Below, piece by piece: positions 7,683-15,483 of a stretch of DNA of 29,001 bases. The position numbers and the translations under genes are program-made. This DNA is from a virus. The notes under the pieces are model-generated. The model ran no database searches. It was not told the DNA's origin and saw nothing but the letters and a program-made list of their open reading frames with translations. The stretch is from positions 1 to 29,001 of IMG/VR virus record IMGVR_UViG_3300025438_000098, one strand, 5' to 3'. The number at the start of each line of letters is the position of its first letter. Position 1 is the first letter of the stretch.

Positions 7683-7736
7683 ACAACTTCTATAAACATT
7701 TGTATAATATGTTTATAGAAGGTGTATGAATAAAGT
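7672..7736. repeat. 28-bp-arm palindrome containing both divergent start codons
   Basis: Arms 7672-7699 and 7709-7736 are reverse complements with one mismatch (7686/7722), separated by 9 nt (TTGTATAAT). The gmd ATG (7726, +) and the small-ORF ATG (7682, -) are exact mirror positions. Each arm carries TATAAACAT and ends in the first codons, M-N-K. It is likely a bidirectional promoter formed by inverted duplication, or a regulatory hairpin covering the start codon. Confidence 0.9.
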
Positions 7737-8766
7737 CGCATTAATTACCGGTATTACCGGTCAGGACGGAAGTTACCTAAGTGAACTACTACTAGAGAAG
7801 GGATATGTTGTACATGGTATTAAAAGAAGAAGTTCTTCCTTCAATACTGAACGCATAGACCACATTTATGATGATGAGAAATATAAAGATAAATTCTTCT
7901 TACATTATGGTGATTTAACAGATTCAACCAACATAATAAGAATTGTACAAGAGGTTCAACCTGATGAGATATACAATTTGGGAGCTCAATCACATGTGAT
8001 GGTTTCTTTTGAAACACCAGAATATACGGCTAATTCGGATGCAATTGGTCCTTTGAGAATACTCGAAGCTATTAAAATTCTGAAATTAGAGGAAAAGACG
8101 AAATTTTACCAAGCATCTACCTCTGAGATGTTCGGATTAGTACAGGAAGTTCCACAAACAGAAACAACACCATTCTATCCAAGAAGTCCTTATGGATGTG
8201 CTAAGTTATACGCACATTGGATAACAGTAAATTATAGAGAGTCTTATGGTATGTTTGCTTGTTCTGGTATTCTATTCAATCACGAGAGTCCAGTTAGAGG
8301 AGAAACATTCGTAACTCGTAAAATAACTCAGGCAGTTGCTAAAATAAAGCTTGGTTTACAGGATAAGTTGTATATTGGTAATCTTGATGCTGAAAGGGAT
8401 TGGGGACATGCCAAGGATTATGTCCGTGGTATGTGGATGATGTTACAACAAGATAAACCTGGTGATTATGTTTTATCAACTGGTAAAAAGATTTCGGTTC
8501 GTACATTCTGTGAAATGTCATTTCGTGAAATTGGAGTTGAGATTAACTGGGTTGGTGAGGGTGTTCATGAGGTTGGTGTTGATTCAGAAACACAAATGGT
8601 CTTGGTTGAAATTAACTCTAAATATTTCAGACCAACTGAAGTATGTGAGTTATTAGGTGATTCTACAAAAGCTCGTGATGAACTTGGTTGGGAACCTGAG
8701 TGTAGTGTTGTGCAATTGTGTAGTGAGATGGTTAAATATGATATAAATAAATTATCTAGAGTATAA
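7726..8766 (+). CDS. gmd: GDP-mannose 4,6-dehydratase
   Basis: Converts GDP-D-mannose to GDP-4-keto-6-deoxymannose, the first step of GDP-L-fucose synthesis, using tightly bound NADP. It is a short-chain dehydrogenase of the extended type. The Rossmann motif is [11 protein letters not shown] (8-18). [15 protein letters not shown] near residue 35 is typical of Gmd. The catalytic set is STSEMFG (131-137) with Y156-x3-K160 in SPYGCAK, followed by [18 protein letters not shown]. At 346 aa it is full length. Its stop is directly followed by the fcl start, so the two are translated from one message. The start codon lies in a long palindrome. Phage copies may serve glycosylation of phage or host surface molecules; the acceptor is unknown. 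Confidence 0.96.
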   Translation: MNKVALITGITGQDGSYLSELLLEKGYVVHGIKRRSSSFNTERIDHIYDDEKYKDKFFLHYGDLTDSTNIIRIVQEVQPDEIYNLGAQSHVMVSFETPEYTANSDAIGPLRILEAIKILKLEEKTKFYQASTSEMFGLVQEVPQTETTPFYPRSPYGCAKLYAHWITVNYRESYGMFACSGILFNHESPVRGETFVTRKITQAVAKIKLGLQDKLYIGNLDAERDWGHAKDYVRGMWMMLQQDKPGDYVLSTGKKISVRTFCEMSFREIGVEINWVGEGVHEVGVDSETQMVLVEINSKYFRPTEVCELLGDSTKARDELGWEPECSVVQLCSEMVKYDINKLSRV

Positions 8767-9702
8767 ATGACAGTTATTAAACCTTATTCTAAAATCTTAG
8801 TATGTGGTGGTAATGGAATGGTTGGATTATCCATAATCAGAGAACTCAAATCAAGAGGATATAACAATATCATATCACCGACTAGTACAGAACTAGATAT
8901 GACAAGTCAATTTGGAGTAGATGGTTTCTTCAAGGAGCACAAACCAGTTTTCGTATTTATGGCAGCTGCAAAGGTTGGTGGTATACAGGCTAATAATACA
9001 CAGAAGGGTGAATTTATGTACAAAAATCTGATGATTCAGACTAACATAATACACTCATCTTATGTTTATGGTGTTGAGAAATTATTATTTCTGGGTTCAT
9101 CTTGTATTTATCCAAGAATGAGTCAACAACCAATCAAAGAAGAGTATTTAATGACCGGTGAATTAGAACCGACTAATGATTCTTACGCCTTATCAAAATT
9201 ATCGGGTATTAAGATGTGTCAGTCGTATAATGAACAGTATGGAACAAACTTCATATCTGTCATACCAACTAATTTATATGGTCCAAATGATAATTTCGAT
9301 TTGAATTCTTCACATGTATTACCAGCTTTGATACGTAAAGTACACGAGGCTAAAGAAAAAAATGATAACAATGTTGTTGTTTGGGGTTCGGGTAATCCAA
9401 AAAGAGAATTTCTGTATGTTGACGATTTGGCCGAGGCTTGTATAGACTTATTTGAGAATTATAGTGGTAATGACGTAATTAACATAGGTACCGGTGAAGA
9501 TATATCGATAAAAGATCTTGTATATCTTATACAGTATGTTGTTGGTTATACTTGTAACGTAGAATTCGATTCAAGTAAGCCAGATGGTACTCCGCGTAAA
9601 TTACTGGATGTATCAAGAGCTACCGAACTTGGTTGGACGTATAAGACTTCACTAAGAGATGGTATAGATAAAGCGTATAAACATTTTTTAGAGAATGAAT
9701 AA
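8767..9702 (+). CDS. fcl: GDP-L-fucose synthase
   Basis: An epimerase/reductase that turns the Gmd product into GDP-L-fucose with NADPH. The N-terminal nucleotide-binding motif is GGNGMVG (14-20). AAAKVGGIQANNTQ, LGSSCIYP (serine and cysteine of the active site) and Y140-x3-K144 (SYALSKLSG) are diagnostic, as is PTNLYGPNDNFD. At 311 aa it is full length. The ATG follows the gmd stop without a gap, and the last bases overlap the next ORF. With gmd it forms a complete two-step pathway from GDP-mannose. No fucosyltransferase is visible in the window. Confidence 0.95.
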   Translation: MTVIKPYSKILVCGGNGMVGLSIIRELKSRGYNNIISPTSTELDMTSQFGVDGFFKEHKPVFVFMAAAKVGGIQANNTQKGEFMYKNLMIQTNIIHSSYVYGVEKLLFLGSSCIYPRMSQQPIKEEYLMTGELEPTNDSYALSKLSGIKMCQSYNEQYGTNFISVIPTNLYGPNDNFDLNSSHVLPALIRKVHEAKEKNDNNVVVWGSGNPKREFLYVDDLAEACIDLFENYSGNDVINIGTGEDISIKDLVYLIQYVVGYTCNVEFDSSKPDGTPRKLLDVSRATELGWTYKTSLRDGIDKAYKHFLENE

Positions 9703-9988
9703 ATGTTATTTACAGAGGTGGGAATCCTCGGTTAGAAATTCTGGTGTGTATCCAGGTGGATGCTCACTACACACCACACCAAATGAACATTCTTCGTATG
9801 TTAATGGCATATACTCACCAAGAGGTGAGAAAGTCCCTGAGGAGTACGAGAAAACGTCTGGACGGCCTATTATATGCTACATCAATGATAAGTTATATGA
9901 ACTAGTACAATCTACGGGTAGTTTATTTGTACATGAGAGTGGTCTTTCGAATATGGTTGATATGTGTGATATCAGTTTCCGTTTTTAA
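9695..9988 (+). CDS. Hypothetical protein, 97 aa
   Basis: A short protein overlapping the end of fcl by 8 nt, so it is probably co-translated with gmd and fcl. Sequence features: WESSVRNSGVYPGGCSLHTTPNEHSSYVNGIYSPRGEKVPEEY, rich in Gly, Ser, His and Tyr, then PIICYINDKLYELVQ. I recognise no domain. It converges on gp4 with a 4-nt overlap, which supports both as real compact phage genes. Confidence 0.6.
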   Translation: MNKCYLQRWESSVRNSGVYPGGCSLHTTPNEHSSYVNGIYSPRGEKVPEEYEKTSGRPIICYINDKLYELVQSTGSLFVHESGLSNMVDMCDISFRF

Positions 9989-10521
9989 TTGAACTTCTTA
10001 CTTTTTAAGTGCATCTCTGTTATAACGATGAACCTAAATCCTTTCTTATCACAGTATTTTATCATAGCTTTCCATTTAACTGAATTCTTTTGTCCTTGTT
10101 TGAGTCTATATTCTAGGTTTTTTAGTTTCTTGGGTGTAGACTTTTGTGGTATTTCGAATAATTTTTTCTCAAATAGTATCACATCTTCGTATTCTTTTTG
10201 AGGTTTAACTTCGCATATAACTTTACTTATCTGACCACTTGTTTTTTCCAATTCGTAGTAGAAGTCTGGGTAGTATGTGTGGTTTTTGAGATTTATATCC
10301 CCACCCTTTTCGTAGTGTGTCATTTGATAAGGTACTTTCATACACTCACCACACCATCGTTTTATTTCCTTTTTCGAATCCAACCAAACCATTAGTTTGT
10401 ATTCTAGTCCTGATCTATAATATATCCCACCTTCCGAATTTAGTTTTATAACCTTGTCTTTGTTATTTGGTATGAAATTCCCTTGGTGGTACTTGCTGTT
10501 ATTGGGTTTTGAGTTTATCAT
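9985..10521 (-). CDS. 4: Head completion nuclease (T4 gp4-like)
   Basis: In T4, gp4 acts at the portal after DNA packaging, together with gp2, to finish the head before tail joining. It has a PD-(D/E)xK-type nuclease fold. Matching features: FIPNNKDKVIKLN and IYYRSGLEYKLMVWLD (compare the T4 ITYRSNWEKFFFEWLD segment), IKRWCGECMKVPY, PDFYYE (P85-D86), then E104-V-K106 in ICEVKPQKE, and the C-terminal NSVKWKAMIKYCDKKGFRFIVITE, which parallels the T4 NTDKWKAAQSLAEKRG segment. At 178 aa it is slightly longer than T4 gp4 (about 150). It is divergent from the 10539 gene with only 17 bp between start codons. Confidence 0.9.
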   Translation of the reverse strand: MINSKPNNSKYHQGNFIPNNKDKVIKLNSEGGIYYRSGLEYKLMVWLDSKKEIKRWCGECMKVPYQMTHYEKGGDINLKNHTYYPDFYYELEKTSGQISKVICEVKPQKEYEDVILFEKKLFEIPQKSTPKKLKNLEYRLKQGQKNSVKWKAMIKYCDKKGFRFIVITEMHLKSKKFN

Positions 10522-10522
10522 A

Positions 10523-10534
10523 TTTTATATATAA
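10523..10534. promoter_or_regulatory. Shared TTTTATATATAA box in a 17-bp divergent intergenic space
   Basis: The near-palindromic TTTTATATATAA fills most of the 17 bp between ATG 10521 (-, gp4) and ATG 10539 (+). It sits 4 nt from the plus start and 1 nt from the minus start on its flanks. One box must serve both genes, or one of them depends on upstream transcription. Very short or absent leaders are implied in both directions. Confidence 0.5.
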
Positions 10535-10538
10535 CTGT

Positions 10539-11234
10539 ATGGGACCTCTCATGGATAGATTAAAATTAAGTCAGAAAGTTTTTGGGACGGATATAGTTGA
10601 TTACTATAAGAAGAATACTCAGTATATGTATAACTTGTATAAAGAGTCGAGTAAAGAATGTGAATCGATTAACAAAGAAGATATACAAGTTGGTGGATTC
10701 TACCATCTTGTGTATAGAGATGATTCAAACTGGATGAGGTATTCACCTATATTTTGTTGTGATTATAGGAGAATGGATAATATGATAATCATAATGGGTG
10801 TGAATTTTAACTTCATACCACTCGAATTAAGACCCAAAATTTTCGATCCTTTTATAAGGGAAGAGGATTTTGATAAGAATACACTACTCGATGTCGATTT
10901 TAAGGGTATGTATACTGAATTATTGAAGATTGGGTTCGAATACTCCATTCAGGAGTATAATGTAGCTCAGATAGACATTATACACAGAATAGGACTTGAA
11001 ATATTACCAAGGTTCATGTATTCATCATTCCCGAAGAACAAATATGATCCAAATAAGCTTATGGCTACATGGGAAAAGAAACTAGAAACAAAGGCCCAAA
11101 GGCATAAAGAAATAATACAATCTGTACTTAGTGATTTCTATGATGTTGAGAATGAAATGAATGAGAAGTATGATGCTTTATCAGGACACATAACTCGATT
11201 ACAGAAGAGTTATACAAAATATGGAAGACCATGA
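10539..11234 (+). CDS. Conserved hypothetical protein, probable virion or packaging component
   Basis: 231 residues from ATG 10539, chosen because it follows the TATATATAA box; an upstream in-frame start would lie inside gp4. A further ATG at 10551 is possible. It contains GGFYHLVYRDDSNWMRYSPIFCCDYRR, MGVNFNFIPLELRPKIFDPFI, PRFMYSSFPKNKYDPNKLMATWEKKLETKAQRHKEI and a helical C-terminus (ENEMNEKYDALSGHITRLQKSYTKYG). The N-x-N-F-I-P-x-x-x-R segment is of a type I associate with T4-like structural or packaging proteins, and the neighbours are gp4 and the portal. I cannot assign a gp number. Confidence 0.7.
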   Translation: MGPLMDRLKLSQKVFGTDIVDYYKKNTQYMYNLYKESSKECESINKEDIQVGGFYHLVYRDDSNWMRYSPIFCCDYRRMDNMIIIMGVNFNFIPLELRPKIFDPFIREEDFDKNTLLDVDFKGMYTELLKIGFEYSIQEYNVAQIDIIHRIGLEILPRFMYSSFPKNKYDPNKLMATWEKKLETKAQRHKEIIQSVLSDFYDVENEMNEKYDALSGHITRLQKSYTKYGRP

Positions 11235-11265
11235 TGAAAAATATAGAAAAAGGGAGAAACATAAT

Positions 11266-11276
11266 CTAATATATAC
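11266..11276 (+). promoter_or_regulatory. CTAATATATAC box 5 nt upstream of an ATG
   Basis: CTAATATATAC ends at 11276, followed by AAACA and the ATG at 11282. It matches the recurrent box and spacing. It would drive the small HTH gene, the HNH gene and probably the portal gene. Confidence 0.5.
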
Positions 11277-11281
11277 AAACA

Positions 11282-11431
11282 ATGAAAGCTAAAGAAGTAA
11301 TGGATAAATATAGCATAACCCGGAGAACATTACATAATTGGGTTAAGAAGGGTTTGATTGATTTCGAAAAAACACCTTCCGGTAGGTATATATACCTAGA
11401 TAAAAAAGATAATGATAATGAAAGAGTGTAG
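11282..11431 (+). CDS. Small MerR-type helix-turn-helix protein, 49 aa
   Basis: A 49-residue ORF with MKAKEVMDKYSITRRTLHNW followed by VKKGLIDFEKTPSGRYIYL. The pattern (a first helix ending in V-x-x-x-Y-x-I-x-x-x-T-L-x-x-W, then K-G-L-I and S-G-R-Y-I-Y) is the winged HTH of MerR and excisionase-type proteins. It is tightly spaced behind a TATATA box. Its last 20 nt overlap the HNH endonuclease gene in another frame, so it may be translationally coupled to it. It could give DNA-binding specificity to the endonuclease or act as a small regulator; neither is shown. Confidence 0.65.
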   Translation: MKAKEVMDKYSITRRTLHNWVKKGLIDFEKTPSGRYIYLDKKDNDNERV

Positions 11432-12134
11432 TAAATGTAATATAGAAAGAGATATTAGTATGTTCTATAAGGATAAATACTCACCTGATGGACATCGGAC
11501 GAATTGTAAAGAATGCTCAAAGAAATATCGTGAAGAATCGAAAGAACTAAGTAAAGCTTATAGGGAGAGGAATAAAGAATCTCACCAAAAAAGAAATAGT
11601 GAATATCAAAAAATGAATAAAGAAATAATTTCCATTAAGAAAAGGGAATACTATTTAAAGAATAAAGAATCAATACTTGATAAACGTAAACAATATTATG
11701 AAGATAATCGTGAAACTAAAATGAAATATCAGAGGGATTATCAACAAAATAATAAAGAGAAGAGAAATAAATACCTTCAGGAAAGAAGGGAAAGTGATCC
11801 ACTTTTCAAATTAACTACTAATGTTCGAAACCTTATTAATAATTCGTTCTATGAAAACGGATATACTAAGAGTTCGAGAACACAGGAAATACTTGGATGT
11901 TCATATAGTGAATTTAAAAAGTATCTCGAATATAAATTTGAGTATTGGATGGATTGGGGTAATCGTGGTATCTATGATGGTGAATTGTGTTCTGGTTGGG
12001 ATATTGACCATATAACACCATTATCGATTTGTGAGAATGTGGAAGAACTATTGAAGTTAAACCACTACACGAACCTACAACCATTGTGTAGTAAAACAAA
12101 CAGAGATATAAAGAAAAATAATTTAATATACTAA
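11412..12134 (+). CDS. HNH homing endonuclease
   Basis: A 240-residue free-standing endonuclease. The N-terminal zinc finger has C6-x2-C9 and C32-x2-C35. The middle (about 35-130) is a highly basic helical stretch with repeated Y-x-x-x-N-K-E units, likely lying along DNA. Then come LFKLTTNVRNLINNSF and SSRTQEILGCSYSEFKKYLEYKF, and the C-terminal HNH catalytic module GWDIDHITPLS with LNHYTNLQPLCSKTNRDIKK. The start is either ATG 11412 or ATG 11418. It ends 1 nt before the portal ATG, so it is inserted directly upstream of gene 20, probably using its promoter region. Confidence 0.88.
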   Translation: MIMKECSKCNIERDISMFYKDKYSPDGHRTNCKECSKKYREESKELSKAYRERNKESHQKRNSEYQKMNKEIISIKKREYYLKNKESILDKRKQYYEDNRETKMKYQRDYQQNNKEKRNKYLQERRESDPLFKLTTNVRNLINNSFYENGYTKSSRTQEILGCSYSEFKKYLEYKFEYWMDWGNRGIYDGELCSGWDIDHITPLSICENVEELLKLNHYTNLQPLCSKTNRDIKKNNLIY

Positions 12135-12135
12135 T

Positions 12136-13851
12136 ATGTCAAGTTACAATCCAAATAATAATCAACAAGAATTTTCATATGTCAATTCGGCAGTAGAAAA
12201 TAGAGGACTCTTTTCGAGAATTCTTAGAAACCTTTCTAGTTGGGGTATGAACTACGATGATATGATCATGCGTAACCAGGTAGGTGTCGGTATTAATGAA
12301 GATCCGTACTCAACTGAGGGAAATTCGATGTATGATTTCTTTAGTCGTAAAGCGGTTGCATCTGTATTGGCTCGTAAATCTATTCCTTATTTGGATAGAT
12401 CATACTCGGACAAAAGAAGAATACTGAGAGAATATTCTATAAAGGATGAAATTAGAGATTTTATCTCGTCTATTGCTGATGAGGCAATTGTTTATTCCGA
12501 ACAAGATTTCTGTAAAGCTTCTTTGATATCAAATGATTATCCACAAGAAGTTAGAGATAAGTATTTGGAATATTTTCAAAAGATTTATTCTCGTTATGGT
12601 TTTGCCGATTCTATATCAGCATGGAACTTAATGAAAGATTTCTTGATTGATGGATATATAGCTATGGAGATTGTTTGGGATGATAAAAAGAAGAACATTG
12701 TTCACTTTAATCGTATGTCACCAGAAACATTAGTACCGGCATATGAGCCTAATATTGGTCACCTTTGGATTCAGTTCCCGGAAGACCCACAATTGAGAAG
12801 AATTTTACTTGATTCACAGATTATATTTATATCATATTCAACACAAAATGATTATTCTGAGACATCTTATGTTGAGGGGTTGATAAAACCATATAACCAA
12901 TTGAAGATTATAGAACAGACAAAAATAATGTTCAACATGATAAACTCTACACTTTATCAGAAATTTATCATACCAACAAAAGGACTTGGCCGACAAAGAG
13001 CCGAGGAACAAATTGGTCAATTGATACAAGATTATTCAGAGGAAGTTGAATGGGATGATACTATGGGTACATTACAAATAAATGGTCATAAACACTTACC
13101 ATATAATAAACAGTTCTGGTTCCCTGAGGGTGATGCTGGGATGCCTAGTATGGAAATTGTTTCGCCAGAAGGACATAACTTGAATGAGGATGATATTCTG
13201 AAATGGTTCTTCAATATATTGAAAAGAGCTTCTAAGATTCCATTGTTGCGATTTCAAGATGATAATGGTGGTGGTAATGTATTTACGGATGCTGCTGAGA
13301 TAACAAGAGATGAGGCTAAATTCAGTAGCTTCATACAGAGATTGAGAGCCATATTCAAAGAATTGATAGTTAAGCCTTTGAAGTTACAGATGTTAGTTGA
13401 GTTTCCGGAATTAAAAGAAGATGAGAAATTACTTAATCAAATTGATATTGACTTTATTTCTAATCAACTATTCGAAGAGTGGAAGAAATTAGGTAATCTT
13501 GCTAAGAAAGCTGAGATTTTACAAACAATGGCTGGCGTAGTTAAATCGGATGGTAATCCTTATTTCCACATCGAGTACCTTGTTGATCATATTCTTAAAT
13601 TATCACCCGAAGACAAGCAAGAAAACCAAAGATATTGGTTACGTGATCCGGATGGTGCTGGTAGTGCTGAGGGTATGGAAGGAGAAGGTGGTGCTGGTGG
13701 CGGAGACGGAGGTGATTTCGGTGGAGATGCTGGTGGCGGAGACGGAGGTGATTTCGGTGGAGATGCTGGTGGTGGAGATGCTGGTGGTGGAGATGCTGGT
13801 GGTGAAGATGCTGGTGGTGGAGATGCTGGTGGGGATGAATTTGAATTCTAA
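12136..13851 (+). CDS. 20: Portal vertex protein (T4 gp20-like)
   Basis: Forms the dodecameric ring through which DNA enters the prohead and to which the neck binds. The gp20 family shows in FFSRKAVASVLARKSIPYLDRSYSDKRRILREYS, IRDFISSIADEAIVY, LMKDFLIDGYIAMEIVWDDKKKNIVHFNRMSPETLVP, IEQTKIMFNMINSTLYQKFIIPTKGLG, WFPEGDAGMPSMEIVSPEG and LRFQDDNGGGNVFTDAAEITRDEAKFSSFIQRLR. At 571 aa it is longer than T4 gp20 (524), mainly because of a C-terminal tail of about 55 residues made of Gly, Asp and Ala repeats ending DEFEF. The start follows the HNH stop by 1 nt; TTTAATATACTA lies just upstream. Confidence 0.95.
   Translation: MSSYNPNNNQQEFSYVNSAVENRGLFSRILRNLSSWGMNYDDMIMRNQVGVGINEDPYSTEGNSMYDFFSRKAVASVLARKSIPYLDRSYSDKRRILREYSIKDEIRDFISSIADEAIVYSEQDFCKASLISNDYPQEVRDKYLEYFQKIYSRYGFADSISAWNLMKDFLIDGYIAMEIVWDDKKKNIVHFNRMSPETLVPAYEPNIGHLWIQFPEDPQLRRILLDSQIIFISYSTQNDYSETSYVEGLIKPYNQLKIIEQTKIMFNMINSTLYQKFIIPTKGLGRQRAEEQIGQLIQDYSEEVEWDDTMGTLQINGHKHLPYNKQFWFPEGDAGMPSMEIVSPEGHNLNEDDILKWFFNILKRASKIPLLRFQDDNGGGNVFTDAAEITRDEAKFSSFIQRLRAIFKELIVKPLKLQMLVEFPELKEDEKLLNQIDIDFISNQLFEEWKKLGNLAKKAEILQTMAGVVKSDGNPYFHIEYLVDHILKLSPEDKQENQRYWLRDPDGAGSAEGMEGEGGAGGGDGGDFGGDAGGGDGGDFGGDAGGGDAGGGDAGGEDAGGGDAGGDEFEF
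13693..13836 (+). repeat. Tandem repeats encoding the Gly/Asp-rich portal tail
   Basis: Two identical 36-bp units (13693-13728 and 13729-13764) are followed by 15-bp units at 13765, 13780, 13795, 13810 and a partial one at 13825. The 15-bp unit reads GCTGGTGGTGGAGAT (Ala-Gly-Gly-Gly-Asp). The repeats stay in frame, so length changes would alter only the tail of the portal protein. Confidence 0.9.
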
Positions 13852-13876
13852 ATTACTTCAAGACAAACCCAGTAAT

Positions 13877-14242
13877 CTAATCCGATGAATATATAGGATA
13901 TATTTTTAATTGTTCTATTGATTCTTTAACTTCCTCATATATTTTGGGATTAGATATCTCATAATTAAGTTCTATCTCATCCACGTACAGATTATCATCA
14001 ACAATAAATGTTATATCAGTTATTATAAAGATTGCATCCACAATATAACCTGTTGTGTGTTCACTAGAATTATTTAAATATATTGATATCCTTGGGTTCA
14101 TCTCACTTATAAATAGTGTTGATTTAATACCCATTATTGAGTTTAATTTTAAACTACGGAGACAGGATTTATAGGAAGCGTACGTATCAAGCATTCTTTC
14201 GAATTCCCGAATATGATTATTTATTTCTATTTTTGTTATCAC
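13877..14242 (-). CDS. Hypothetical protein, 121 aa
   Basis: An unrecognised protein with a helical N-terminus (EINNHIREFERMLDTYASYKSCLRSL), a beta-rich middle (RISIYLNNSSEHTTGYIVDAIFIITDITFIVDDNLYVDEIELNYEI) and a helical end. The start is a GTG at 14242 that overlaps the TGA of the upstream gene (GTGA), a layout typical of translational coupling. The next in-frame ATG is 16 codons further in and would leave a gap. It converges on the portal gene. Confidence 0.6.
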   Translation of the reverse strand: MITKIEINNHIREFERMLDTYASYKSCLRSLKLNSIMGIKSTLFISEMNPRISIYLNNSSEHTTGYIVDAIFIITDITFIVDDNLYVDEIELNYEISNPKIYEEVKESIEQLKIYPIYSSD

Positions 14243-14985
14243 ATTATTATATTCAGTAAAGCCTTTAATTTATGCATTTCCTCTGGTGATAGATTTACTG
14301 GATCATCAATCTCATCAATTGTTTCTTTCGAATTATATAGGCCATTTTTATTAAAAGTTTCATATATCTCCTGTGTATTTAAATTAACTGTGTTATCTAC
14401 AATCTCGATTGAGTTAGCTTTTAGTAAGTACTCTTCGAATTCCTCAACTTCTTCTTCTGTGAAGTCATTGAGTATTGAAACCACATTCCATTTTAGTTTA
14501 TCCTTGTTTTTACGGATGAACTCAATAGGTAGTGGTGTTGTTGATATTACATTCCACAAATCTTTGCTCTCGATGATATCTATGTATTTAGATAAATCTA
14601 ACTGATCGGTTGATGTTAAATAAACAATCATTTTTTCCCAATTTATATAGTCATTATATGAATTTACAAATGACTTATCTAGTGATGAATAAATCGTCAT
14701 TGATAAATTACTTATGTCTTCTAATGACATAAATTCTTCTTTGATGAACCATTCGATTAAATTCTGACTTATCTTAATTCCTGATGATATTGCCGTAAAT
14801 ACTTGTGTTTCGGTCAGTACATCTTGACACCTCATTATAAATTCATCCTCTGTGACAAAGTATCTAAGGAAGTCATATAGACCATGTGATTTTAATAAAT
14901 CAACTGCTTGTTCTTCTGTGATAGCTAATTCTTCGTCTGTCATTCCAGTCGATTTAGTTATTCTTAATTTTCTTACTTTTCTCAT
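14239..14985 (-). CDS. Hypothetical protein, 248 aa
   Basis: An acidic, largely helical protein that I do not recognise. It begins with a basic stretch (MRKVRKLRITKSTGMTDEELAITEEQAVDLLKSHGLYDFLRYF), followed by several similar helical segments containing W and a D/E-x-x-x-W pattern (NLIEWFIKEEF, DYINWEKMIVYL, DLWNVISTTPLP, KLKWNVVSIL), which suggests a helical-repeat fold. The C-terminus is acidic (DEIDDPVNLSPEEMHKLKALL). It precedes and overlaps the 121-aa gene by 4 nt, and its own start lies inside the 3' end of the truncated endonuclease ORF. No TATATA box is seen upstream. Confidence 0.65.
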   Translation of the reverse strand: MRKVRKLRITKSTGMTDEELAITEEQAVDLLKSHGLYDFLRYFVTEDEFIMRCQDVLTETQVFTAISSGIKISQNLIEWFIKEEFMSLEDISNLSMTIYSSLDKSFVNSYNDYINWEKMIVYLTSTDQLDLSKYIDIIESKDLWNVISTTPLPIEFIRKNKDKLKWNVVSILNDFTEEEVEEFEEYLLKANSIEIVDNTVNLNTQEIYETFNKNGLYNSKETIDEIDDPVNLSPEEMHKLKALLNIIM

Positions 14986-15343
14986 TTCTTCTTTTGTTCT
15001 TTTGTTCTATAGTAATTGTTCTCTTATCAAATATTTTTTTATTTTGTAAAGGATACTCAACTCCAAAATTATCTTTTAGAGTTGTTATTCTTTTCTTTTC
15101 GGAACATTTTCTACAGTAATAATATCCCCATAGATTGTCGTATTTAACGTAATTCTTAAATATTACATCTTTCTTGAGTCCACAACCATCACACTCACAC
15201 TTTATTTTCTGGTGTGATCCTCTGGATAATAACTCAACGGGTATTTGTATTTTCTCACCAATGAATATATCATATCCCATATCATCAAAGTATTGATAAT
15301 TAGACTGACTAATTTTTATTTCTATTTCTCTGGTCAATATCAT
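14954..15343 (-). CDS. Truncated homing endonuclease, N-terminal zinc ribbon plus one repeat only
   Basis: 129 residues from ATG 15343; the frame is open to an alternative ATG at 15421. It contains GYDIFIGEKIQIPVELLSRG, then CECDGCGLKK and YYCRKCSEKKR (zinc ribbon), then TLKDNFGVEYPLQNKKIFDKR, which is a single module of the K/R-x-G-V-x-Y type. It parallels the first 110 residues of the 4346-6364 endonuclease, then ends in a basic tail. The rest of the module array and the nuclease are missing, so it is probably the decayed remnant of a third such gene, although it could persist as a small DNA-binding protein. GATATATACATAAAAT lies about 25 nt upstream of 15343. It lies just downstream of the polymerase fragment. 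Confidence 0.7.
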   Translation of the reverse strand: MILTREIEIKISQSNYQYFDDMGYDIFIGEKIQIPVELLSRGSHQKIKCECDGCGLKKDVIFKNYVKYDNLWGYYYCRKCSEKKRITTLKDNFGVEYPLQNKKIFDKRTITIEQKNKRRNEKSKKIKNN

Positions 15344-15483
15344 AAATAACCGGTGGTATTTTATGTATATATCGAAATATTGTTGTCCCGTGTATATGAA
15401 GAAGTATATAATCTCAATCATTATACGAATTTACAACCAATGTGGGTAATTGATAATCTTAAGAAGGGTAATAGATATGAATC

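Noticed and set aside
13550-13888. Plus-strand ORF with Val/Glu repeats overlapping the portal gene end
   Set aside because: It is an out-of-frame reading of the portal Gly-Asp repeats.
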